Positions 1 through 6,466 of a DNA stretch of 9,875 bases are shown in pieces. The DNA lies in NCBI GenBank assembly GCA_964455095.1, contig CAYVUV010000206.1:1-9875 (forward strand), given 5' to 3'. The position numbers and the translations under genes were made by a program. The number at the start of each line of letters is the position of its first letter. The first letter of the stretch is position 1. The notes under the pieces are model-generated. The model saw only the letters and a program-made list of their open reading frames with translations. It was not told where the DNA came from and ran no database searches. The stretch is from CAYVUV01 sp964455095. GTDB lineage: Bacteria; Desulfobacterota; Binatia; HRBIN30; CADEER01.

Positions 1-24
1 CATGCGCGCGGCGGCGACACGCAA

Positions 25-70
25 CCTCCCCTTGGAAAGGAGGGGGACCGGACGGACTCTGCCCCCTTCT
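25..70 (-). terminator. Palindromic hairpin just after the beta-helix gene (candidate terminator or dispersed palindromic repeat)
   Basis: Two mutually exclusive stems can be drawn. In one, positions 38-46 (AGGAGGGGG) pair with 62-70 (CCCCCTTCT) over nine pairs including one G-U, with a 15-nt loop; this stem overlaps the stop codon of the upstream gene. In the other, CCTCC at 26-30 and the bases after it fold back on AAGGAGG at 37-43. On the minus strand the right arm of the first stem runs into only three T residues, so it is a poor classical Rho-independent terminator. The sequence resembles the palindromic intergenic repeats common in GC-rich proteobacteria, but a single copy cannot prove a repeat family. 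The rest of 1-68 shows no gene. Confidence 0.35.
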
Positions 71-2279
71 AGAAGCGCGGGTAGTGAAACCCGAGGTCGA
101 GCGGGGCCGTGTCGGCGATGCCCGTGGCCGCCGTGCTGAGCGGCAGCAGCGCGTTCACGATCGCGTCATCGGTCGCGGGGTCGGCCGCGTCGACGGCCGG
201 GCTTTGCACCTCGCCGGACTGCTCGAGACGGTAGTCCCCACCCACCGCATCGACGAACAGCGCATCGACAGCAAGGTCGTCGGGGTGCGGCAGCCGTTCG
301 TCGTCCGGGTTGTAGGTGGCCGGGAAGACGAGGTTGAAGCGCAGCGCGATCGCGTCGAGCGAGGAGACGGCGATTTGCAGGTTGGTGGCGCCGTTGCCCT
401 GGATGATGTTGTTCTGCAGGAACGCGCCTGGCGACGCGCCGCTGCCGCTCCCGATGAGGATGCCGCGCTCGGGGTTGCCGGCGACGGTGTTGTTGATCAG
501 GCGCACGCCCGGTGAGCCGACGATGCCGCCGATGACGATGCCGCGGCGCACATTGCCGACGACCAGATTGTTGATCACGCTGACGCCGGCCGAATCGAGC
601 ACGACGATACCGTCGTCGTTGCCCACCACCTGACAGTTGCGGATCACGGTGGAGTCCGACGTGCTGCGCACCGCGATGCCCTGGACCGCTTCGGTGACGG
701 TGAACCCGTCGATGACCACGAAACGCGCCCGCGTCAACCGAAACCCGGTGTCGGCGCCGCCTGCCTTCACCACCACGGCACCGGGGACATCGAGCGTCAG
801 CCGGCCACTCGGATCGCCCAGCAGGGTCACCGGCAGCGCCGCCGTCCCGCCCGGCGGGTTGATCGACGACTCCGCGTACTCTCCCGGCCCGACGACGATG
901 CGGTCGCCCGCCACCGCCAGCGCCACGGCGCGGGTGATGCGCCGCAGCGCCTTCTGCGGCGTGCTGCCGTCGTTGAAATCGCGCCCCGAGCGGCGCACGT
1001 AGAGCGTGCGCGCCGGGCGCGGCATCTCCGGCCCGATCGCGTAGTGATAACCGAGATCCAACACGCCGGAGTCGGCGCGCGAGTCGGACGCCGTCGTACG
1101 CCGGCGCAAGTCGTCGAACGACACCGCCAGCCGCGTCGGGCGGTCCTCCTCCACACCGGCATCGACGGCCAGGCTCGTCTCCGGCTCGGCCGGCGGCACC
1201 TGCGACAGGCGAAAGCTCGACGCCTCGGGCTCGACGAAGAGCGCGTCGGAGTTGATGTCGTTCTCGCTCATCAGGTCGTCGGGCGCATACGTCACCGGAA
1301 ACACCAGGTTCGAGCGCGAGTCGAACCCGACCAGCGAGCTCGGCGCCGCCGCGGCCACTTCGATGTTGATGCCCACGTTGTCCTGGATCACGTTGTTGCG
1401 CAGGAACGCGCCGCTCGAGGCGCGGTTGTTGCGCGCGCCGAGAAAGATGCCGTTTTCGCCGTTGCGCACGATGGTGTTGTTGATCAACCGCCCGCGTTGC
1501 GAGCCGGCGAATGCCACGCCGCGGCGGCTGTTGTCGTCGATGACGTTGTTGAACAGCAGGATGTCGTCGGAGTCCTGCACCAGGACGCCGTCCCCCAGCG
1601 CGTCGTTGATTAAACAGTTGCGCACGGCGATCTCGCTCGAGCTCAGGCGCACCTGGACGCCCGCCGTGCTGCCGCCGACGATGCTGAAGCCGTCGATGAC
1701 CACGAAGCGCACGCGCGACAGGCGGAAGCCCGGGTTGCCCGTGCCACGGGCATTGAGCACGATCTCGCCGGGTTGGTCGGTCGTCAGCGTCCCGGTGCTG
1801 TCGGCCAGGAATGTCAGCAGTCGTCCGTCCTGCCCGCCGGGTGGGTCGACCACGCTCTCGCTGTAGACCCCCGGTCCGACCACGATGGTGTCGCCCGGCC
1901 GGGCGCGCGCCGCGGCGGTGGTGATCGTGCGCACCGCGCTCGTCGGGCTGAGGCCGTCGTTGCGGTCGTTGCCGACGCGGTCGCGGACGTAGAGCGCGCG
2001 CGGACAGAGATAGATCGCGTTGTCGACCGCCGCGACCAGCTCGTCGACCGAGACCGAGCCATTGCCGTCGAAATCGCCGGGGCATGACGGATCGAGCCCA
2101 CAGCCGCTCAGCGCGCTGTTGACCGCCGTGATCAACTCGTCGACGCCCACCGCGCCGTCGCCGTTCAGATCGCCCCGGCACTGTGCCCGCGCCGGCACGG
2201 CGGCGCACACGGCCCAGAGCGCGATCAGCAGCGCCGCGGCGGCGCCGCCGCGGGCCTCACGCAAGCGCCACCGCCGCAT
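69..2279 (-). CDS. Secreted right-handed beta-helix protein with dockerin-like N-terminal module and duplicated body
   Basis: 736 residues, function unknown, predicted to be exported. Residues 1-33 form a signal peptide: Arg-rich start, hydrophobic stretch 13-29, and a likely signal peptidase I cut after ARA at 30-32. Residues 34-92 hold two dockerin-like EF-hand units, each with a DxNxDG-type loop (DLNGDGAVGVDE and DFDGNGSVSVDE) flanked by cysteines (34/60 and 66/92); calcium binding is likely. Two homologous halves follow, about 95-413 and 425-733. Each starts with a DUF1565-type segment (YVR...NDG...GDxIVVGPGxY), continues with parallel beta-helix rungs rich in INN/NNT/NNV asparagine ladders, and ends with LDLGYHY or LDLGFHY. 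The fold is typical of polysaccharide lyases and surface or carbohydrate-binding proteins, but no catalytic site is evident, so enzymatic activity is not claimed. The ATG start has AGGAG four bases upstream and lies inside the end of the upstream cyclase gene (23-bp overlap), which suggests co-transcription. Sure of fold and export, unsure of role. Confidence 0.88.
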   Translation of the reverse strand: MRRWRLREARGGAAAALLIALWAVCAAVPARAQCRGDLNGDGAVGVDELITAVNSALSGCGLDPSCPGDFDGNGSVSVDELVAAVDNAIYLCPRALYVRDRVGNDRNDGLSPTSAVRTITTAAARARPGDTIVVGPGVYSESVVDPPGGQDGRLLTFLADSTGTLTTDQPGEIVLNARGTGNPGFRLSRVRFVVIDGFSIVGGSTAGVQVRLSSSEIAVRNCLINDALGDGVLVQDSDDILLFNNVIDDNSRRGVAFAGSQRGRLINNTIVRNGENGIFLGARNNRASSGAFLRNNVIQDNVGINIEVAAAAPSSLVGFDSRSNLVFPVTYAPDDLMSENDINSDALFVEPEASSFRLSQVPPAEPETSLAVDAGVEEDRPTRLAVSFDDLRRRTTASDSRADSGVLDLGYHYAIGPEMPRPARTLYVRRSGRDFNDGSTPQKALRRITRAVALAVAGDRIVVGPGEYAESSINPPGGTAALPVTLLGDPSGRLTLDVPGAVVVKAGGADTGFRLTRARFVVIDGFTVTEAVQGIAVRSTSDSTVIRNCQVVGNDDGIVVLDSAGVSVINNLVVGNVRRGIVIGGIVGSPGVRLINNTVAGNPERGILIGSGSGASPGAFLQNNIIQGNGATNLQIAVSSLDAIALRFNLVFPATYNPDDERLPHPDDLAVDALFVDAVGGDYRLEQSGEVQSPAVDAADPATDDAIVNALLPLSTAATGIADTAPLDLGFHYPRF
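81..1997 (-). repeat. Internal tandem duplication within the beta-helix gene
   Basis: Codons for residues 95-413 (positions 1041-1997) and 425-733 (81-1007) encode the same domain twice. Landmarks recur in the same order in both copies: ALYVR/TLYVR, GDTIVVGPG/GDRIVVGPG, PPGG, GFRL followed by RFVVIDGF, RLINNT, GAFLRNN/GAFLQNN, NLVFPVTY/NLVFPATY, DALFV, VDA, and LDLGYHY/LDLGFHY. The copies have diverged clearly between landmarks, so the duplication is old. The dockerin-like pair is not duplicated. Confidence 0.85.
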
Positions 2280-5200
2280 CCTGCTCCTGGCCCAGGCGCA
2301 GCGCGCGCGGCTCGTAGTGTCCGAGCCCGATGGCGCGACAGGAGTCCAACGCCTGCGCGCCGTACTGCGCCGCCCCGCCGCGGTCGGAGTACTGCTGCGC
2401 CAGCTCGCCCATGCCGATGTTGGCCACCGCGTGCATGTGGCGCGAGCCCAGCGCCTCCGCCAGCTCCAGGGTGCGATCGAACCAGCGCTCGGCCTCGACC
2501 CAATGGCTCGGCCCGCGCCGCAACGCCACCTGCCCCAGCGCCGCGCTACTCAACATCTCGCGCAAACGCCCCGCCGCGCGCTCGTGCGCGGCGCGCGCCA
2601 GGCGCTCGGCACGCTTCAGCTCGCCCAGACCGATGCACCCCTCGACCAGCGGCACGATGCTCATCAGCAGATTGCCGCCCATGCCCAGGCCCTGCTCGGC
2701 GAGGTCGAGATAGCGCGCCAGGTTGGCCCGCTCGCCGCGCTCGCCCAACTCGACCGCCGACGCCAGACAGAGCGCCGCGGCGCGGTGGATGGTGCCGTGG
2801 TTGTCGATCGCCTCGCCGATGCGCAAGCCGCGCTCCGCCCACTGCCGCGCCTCGGCGTACTGACCGCGCACGTAGTACGTCTGCGCCAACAACGTCGCGC
2901 TGACGCTTTGCACCGTGCGGTTCGAGGCCGCGACGCTGACCTCGTACAGCGCCAGCGCCCCTTCCACCGTGCGCGCCAGCTGGTCGCGGAAGTAGCAGAC
3001 GTTGTTCTGCATCCAGCGCACGCCGAGGTACAGGTCGGTGTGCGCGGTGGCCTGCCCGAGACGCTCCAGCTCGCTCATCGCCCAGTTCACCGTCGACTCG
3101 GCCAGCTCCAGGCGGCCGTCGAGCAGGTAGGTCGACGCCATGGCGCGCGAGCTCTGCACGACCAGCAGATCCGATCCCACCCGCCGCGCCGTCGCCAGGC
3201 CCTGCTCGACCAGGCGCACGCCGTCGGCGAAGCGCTGCGGGTCGCTGGTGAACAAGAACCCGTGCAGCGTGTACACCGTCGCCAGCGCGTCGAGCTCGCC
3301 GAACGCCTCAGCCATCTCGCGCGCGCGCTCCGCCGCGCGTTCGGCCGCCGGGTCGACGGACGATCCGTAAAGCACCGTCACGCGCAGGTATCCGGTCGTC
3401 GCCTCCATCAGCCAGCGGCGGAAGCGCGCGTCCGCATCGGGCCGCCCGCGCACCACCCCGTCCGCCAGCTCCCACGCCTGGCGGTAGAGGTCCACCGCCG
3501 CGTGATACGCCGGCAGCCGTTCGGCCTCGGTCGCCGCGCGCAGCAGGTGCTCGACCGCCTTCTCGTGATTGTCGCTGCGCGCGTAGTGGTGCGCGATCAG
3601 CGACGGCCCTTCCACCGGCGCGTCGCCGTTCCTGCTCTCCAGCCAGGCGCCGATGCGCTCGTGCAGCAGCCGGCGATGCCTTAGCAGCAGGCCCTCGTAC
3701 GCCACCTCCTGGGTCAGGCTTTCTCCGAAGCGGTACTCGTCGTCTTCGAACAGGCTCTTGCGGTGAATGATGCCGCGCTCCATCAGCTGCAGCAGCTCGC
3801 GCCCGACGTCGATCTCTTCGGCGGCGAGCAGCTCTTCGAGCTGCCGGCGGCGGAACTGCCGTCCGAGCACGGCCGCGACCTGTGCCAAGCGCTTCGCGCC
3901 CGCGCCGAGGCGGTCGAGCCGCGCCGCCAACACTTCCTGCACCGTCCCGGGGATGCGAATCTCCTCGACCGGCCGCGTCAGACGGCAGCGGCGATCCTCA
4001 CTGCATTTCAGGTAGCCCTCTTCCAACAGCGAGCGCGTGATCTCCTCGGCGAAGAACGGGCTGCCCTCCGCCTTGCCGAGCAGCAGCTGCTCGATCTCGA
4101 CCGGCAGCTCGCCGCCCGCCACCGTGCGCGCGATGCGCATCACATCGTCGTCGAGCAGCGGCCGCAACGTGATCTGCGTCAGCGCCGCGGAGGTGCGCCA
4201 GGAGGCCTGAAAGTCGGGCCGGTGGCTGACCAGCGACAGCACCTGCGCCCGCGCCAGCCGGCCGACGCACATTTCCAGCAGCTCGCGCGAGGGCTCGTCG
4301 ATCCAGTGCAGGTCCTCGAGGATCAGCACCACGGGCTGATATTGGCTCGTGCCGATGACCAGGTTGCCGACGGCGCGGAAGGTCTCGCGCTTGAGGTCCT
4401 CGGGCGGCATCGTCTCGCCGAGATGCGTCCCGACCGACAACAGCCGGCACAGCAACGGATACTCGGCATCGATCTGGTCCGGCTCCATGTGCACCAGGCG
4501 CGCGATGCGCGCGTGCGCGTCCTCGTCGGGCTCGCCCGGCGCGAGCTGGAAGTACTGCCGCAGCATGGCGAGGAACGGCGCATAGGGCACCATCTGGCTC
4601 AGCGCCGAGCAGCGCGCCTCCAGGATGGCGACGTTCTCGCCGGCCAGGCGCTGCTTGAACTCGTAGAGCAAGCGCGACTTGCCGCTGCCGGCATCGCCGA
4701 CCACCGACACCACCTGCGCCAGACCGTCGCGCAGCCGCGCGTAGCACGCCTCGATCTGCGCCAGCTCCGCGTCGCGGCCGACCAGCGGCGTCAGCCCGCG
4801 CGCCGCCGCCACCGCCATCGGGCTGGTCTCTGCGTTCAGGCCCAGCACCTCGGCGGCCGGCACCGGCTCGCTCTTGCCTTTGACGGTCAGCGGACCTACC
4901 TCGCGCAGGTCGAACACGCCGCGCACCAGACGCGCGGTCGCCTCGCTGATCAGCACGGTGCCCGGCTGCGCCAGCGACTCCAGGCGCGAAGCCAGGTTGG
5001 TGGTGTCGCCGATCGCCGTGTACTCCATCTTCAAGTCGTTGCCGACGGTGCCGACGACCACCGGGCCGGTATGGATGCCGATGCGGGCCGGCAGCGCGAT
5101 GCCGCGCTCCGCCTGGAGATTGGTGTTGAAGTGGGCCATGGCGTCGCGGATCGCCAGCGCCGCGCGCACGGCGCGCTCGGGGGCGTCTTCGTGCGCGATC

Positions 5201-5658
5201 GGCGCGCCGAACAACGCCATCAGCCCGTCGCCGGCGAGATGGTTGACGATGCCCTCGAAGCGGTACACCTCGTGGATCGCCAGGGCCAGGTACTGCTCGA
5301 GCAGCTCGTGGTAGACCTCCGGATCGAGGTGGTCGGCCACCGCCGTCGAGCCGGCCAGATCGCAGAACAGGACGGTCACCTGCTTGCGCTCGCCCTCGAT
5401 GGCGCCGCGCAGGGCGCGGATCTTCTCGGCCATGTTCTCGGGCATGCTCTCGGCGAGGCGCGTGTGCCCGTCGTCGGGCGGGGCGTCGGCGGGGCTCGCC
5501 ACCGCCGCGTCGATCTCGGTGCCGCAGTCGGGACAGAAGCGAAATCCCGCCGCCACCTCGGCGTGGCAGTTCGGGCAGGTGCGCGCCACTGGCGTCCCGC
5601 ATGCGTGGCAGAACAGCTTGCCCGGGAGCAATTCCGTCCCACAATTGCGACAGGGCAT
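2257..5658 (-). CDS. Zinc-ribbon / class III nucleotidyl cyclase / AAA (STAND) ATPase / TPR-like signalling protein
   Basis: 1133 residues from the ATG at 5658; an in-frame TTG two codons upstream (5664) is a weaker start. AGAGAAG seven bases before the ATG is a modest ribosome site. Residues 1-48 carry two zinc ribbons, each CxxC-x10-CxxC (Cys 3/6/17/20 and 28/31/42/45). Residues about 91-278 are a class III adenylate/guanylate cyclase domain: metal-binding Asp100 (FCDLAGST) and Asp144 (GDGLMALFGAP), and transition-state Asn221 and Arg225 (GDTTNLASRLE). From about 290 a VGR-started AAA_16 ATPase follows, with Walker A GDAGSGKS (321-328) and Walker B VVLILEDLHWID (443-454). The remainder, roughly 690-1120, is Ala/Leu-rich helical sequence typical of TPR scaffolds. 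No membrane segment or signal peptide is seen, so it is probably cytoplasmic. This cyclase-ATPase-TPR architecture is a known but functionally ill-defined family; the cyclase should make cAMP or cGMP if active, and the ATPase/TPR part presumably senses or scaffolds partners. It lies just upstream of the secreted beta-helix gene and overlaps it. Confidence 0.92.
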   Translation of the reverse strand: MPCRNCGTELLPGKLFCHACGTPVARTCPNCHAEVAAGFRFCPDCGTEIDAAVASPADAPPDDGHTRLAESMPENMAEKIRALRGAIEGERKQVTVLFCDLAGSTAVADHLDPEVYHELLEQYLALAIHEVYRFEGIVNHLAGDGLMALFGAPIAHEDAPERAVRAALAIRDAMAHFNTNLQAERGIALPARIGIHTGPVVVGTVGNDLKMEYTAIGDTTNLASRLESLAQPGTVLISEATARLVRGVFDLREVGPLTVKGKSEPVPAAEVLGLNAETSPMAVAAARGLTPLVGRDAELAQIEACYARLRDGLAQVVSVVGDAGSGKSRLLYEFKQRLAGENVAILEARCSALSQMVPYAPFLAMLRQYFQLAPGEPDEDAHARIARLVHMEPDQIDAEYPLLCRLLSVGTHLGETMPPEDLKRETFRAVGNLVIGTSQYQPVVLILEDLHWIDEPSRELLEMCVGRLARAQVLSLVSHRPDFQASWRTSAALTQITLRPLLDDDVMRIARTVAGGELPVEIEQLLLGKAEGSPFFAEEITRSLLEEGYLKCSEDRRCRLTRPVEEIRIPGTVQEVLAARLDRLGAGAKRLAQVAAVLGRQFRRRQLEELLAAEEIDVGRELLQLMERGIIHRKSLFEDDEYRFGESLTQEVAYEGLLLRHRRLLHERIGAWLESRNGDAPVEGPSLIAHHYARSDNHEKAVEHLLRAATEAERLPAYHAAVDLYRQAWELADGVVRGRPDADARFRRWLMEATTGYLRVTVLYGSSVDPAAERAAERAREMAEAFGELDALATVYTLHGFLFTSDPQRFADGVRLVEQGLATARRVGSDLLVVQSSRAMASTYLLDGRLELAESTVNWAMSELERLGQATAHTDLYLGVRWMQNNVCYFRDQLARTVEGALALYEVSVAASNRTVQSVSATLLAQTYYVRGQYAEARQWAERGLRIGEAIDNHGTIHRAAALCLASAVELGERGERANLARYLDLAEQGLGMGGNLLMSIVPLVEGCIGLGELKRAERLARAAHERAAGRLREMLSSAALGQVALRRGPSHWVEAERWFDRTLELAEALGSRHMHAVANIGMGELAQQYSDRGGAAQYGAQALDSCRAIGLGHYEPRALRLGQEQDAAVALA
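2284..2288 (-). promoter_or_regulatory. Ribosome binding site of the beta-helix gene
   Basis: AGGAG on the minus strand, four bases before the ATG at 2279, lies within the last codons of the upstream cyclase gene. It supports this start and the 23-bp gene overlap, and suggests that ribosomes finishing the upstream gene can reinitiate here. Confidence 0.6.
5515..5658 (-). other. Double zinc-ribbon module at the N-terminus of the cyclase-ATPase
   Basis: Eight cysteines in two equal CxxC-x10-CxxC units encoded by the first 48 codons. This is a structural Zn-binding module; in related proteins such ribbons are thought to mediate protein or nucleic-acid contacts. Its intact spacing favours the ATG at 5658 over any start further inside the gene. 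Confidence 0.8.
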
Positions 5659-5771
5659 GCGCAAGCTTCTCTACTGTGCGCCGCCGAGTCAAGGTGGGCC
5701 GGCGGGGGGCGCGTCCACGCCCGTGGCACGCGTTGAGTTCGCCGGCGCGGCGTGGCATGCGTGGACTCGAC
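5659..5771. promoter_or_regulatory. Divergent intergenic region between the cyclase-ATPase and SnoaL-like genes
   Basis: This 113-bp spacer must hold the control signals for both flanking genes. No convincing -35/-10 pair is visible: on the minus strand TTGACT (5692-5687) has no good -10 box at the right distance. Two repeats stand out. An 11-bp direct repeat with one mismatch (CGTGGCACGCG at 5722-5732 and CGTGGCATGCG at 5751-5761) could be a pair of regulator half-sites. An 8-bp inverted repeat GTCCACGC / GCGTGGAC lies at 5713-5720 and 5759-5766. In GC-rich DNA these may be chance. Confidence 0.3.
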
Positions 5772-6227
5772 ATGAACGCTGACGCCGTCCTGCAAGACCT
5801 GCGCGACCGCGCCACCATTCGCGATCTCCTGATGCGCTACGGCCGCGCCGTCGACCGGCGCGACTTCGCCGCCGTCACGGCCTGTTTTGCCGCCAATGCC
5901 AGCTATCGCGGCTCGCTCGGCACCGGCGGGATTGGCATCGCGCTGACCGCACTGCGCGAGCGTATGGCGCGCTTCGACACGACCATGCATTTCATCGGCA
6001 CGCAGGTCATCGACCTGGCCGGCGACAGCGCGCACAGCGAAACCTACGCGCTGGTCTACCACCGGCTCCCCGCCGGCGAGGAAGGCGAAGAATCGAAGGA
6101 CCTCGTCGTCGGCGTGCGCTACCTCGACGACCTGGTGCGACACGGCGACGGCTGGATCATCCAACAGCGCGCCGCGGTGCTCGAGTGGCAGCGCTTCGAT
6201 GCGGTCGCGCTGCCGCCCGAAGGGTGA
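5772..6227 (+). CDS. SnoaL-like (NTF2-fold) protein
   Basis: 151 residues from the ATG at 5772 (MNADAVLQDL). An in-frame ATG at 5757 would add five residues, and neither has a strong ribosome site; the reading frame also stays open upstream into the cyclase gene, which is not credible coding. The sequence fits the SnoaL_4/NTF2-like family: an N-terminal helix with DLLMRYGRAVDRRDF (18-32), then CFAANASYRG, a TMHFIG segment with His73, DLAGDSAHSETYALVYHR, and a final RYLDDLVRHGDGWIIQQR strand pair. Family members are small alpha+beta-barrel enzymes (dehydratases, isomerases, cyclases) or binding proteins, often acting on steroids, polyketides or aromatics. Asp28 and His73 could be catalytic by analogy with scytalone-dehydratase-type members, but the substrate cannot be read from the sequence. 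It has no signal peptide and no obvious functional link to its neighbours. Confidence 0.85.
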   Translation: MNADAVLQDLRDRATIRDLLMRYGRAVDRRDFAAVTACFAANASYRGSLGTGGIGIALTALRERMARFDTTMHFIGTQVIDLAGDSAHSETYALVYHRLPAGEEGEESKDLVVGVRYLDDLVRHGDGWIIQQRAAVLEWQRFDAVALPPEG

Positions 6228-6262
6228 GCGCGCGCCTCCTGCTCCGTCGCTAGAAAGCTCAG

Positions 6263-6425
6263 GTCTCCTCTCCCGGATGGGAGAGGACTAAGGTGAGGGG
6301 GATTCAATAGCGCCGAAGGCCACGGCCGCACTCTCCCCCTTGAACCGCCCGCCAAAGCAGACGTTGGCTTCGCCGATCATTGTATCCCCCTCATCCTGTC
6401 CTTCTCCCATCCGGGAGAAGGAACC
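6263..6425. repeat. Inverted pair of perfect hairpins around a 70-bp core (REP/MITE-like element)
   Basis: The arms at 6263-6308 and 6379-6425 are imperfect inverted copies of each other. Each arm is itself a perfect hairpin: TCCTCTCCC-GGAT-GGGAGAGGA at 6266-6287 (9-bp stem) and TCCTTCTCCC-ATCC-GGGAGAAGGA at 6399-6422 (10-bp stem). Inside the hairpins both arms continue with a matching TGAGGGGGAT(T/A)CAAT block. The core (6309-6378) has no gene. It fills most of the 239-bp gap between the SnoaL-like gene and the convergent methyltransferase gene, so the hairpins may also serve as transcription stop or mRNA-stabilising elements for both. Outside the element, 6228-6262 and 6426-6466 show nothing recognisable, and no clear target-site duplication is seen. 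Confidence 0.75.
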
Positions 6426-6466
6426 CTCGACGACACACGGCAACAGGTTCGAATCGCCGGCGCGCG

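Noticed and set aside
2020..3684. Long plus-strand open frame antisense to the cyclase-ATPase
   Set aside because: Its translation is Arg/Gln/Ala/His-rich with no domain, whereas the minus strand has clear cyclase/ATPase motifs; it is a shadow typical of GC-rich coding DNA.
2257..5658. Cyclase-STAND ATPase-TPR protein as an anti-phage defence protein
   Set aside because: STAND-type ATPases occur in defence, but here there is no effector domain such as nuclease, TIR or protease, and no defence or mobile genes nearby; the architecture is a common signalling family.
5687..5692. TTGACT on the minus strand as a -35 box for the cyclase-ATPase gene
   Set aside because: No acceptable -10 hexamer lies 16-18 bases downstream; TAGAGA is only 13 bases away.
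3763..5736. 657-residue plus-strand open frame antisense to the cyclase-ATPase
   Set aside because: Composition is Arg/Gln/Leu/His-biased without recognisable motifs, and it fully overlaps a well-supported gene.
5601..5771. Upstream extension of the SnoaL-like gene
   Set aside because: The open frame reaches back into the oppositely oriented cyclase gene and encodes Arg/Pro-rich sequence unlike the family; homology begins right after the ATG at 5772.
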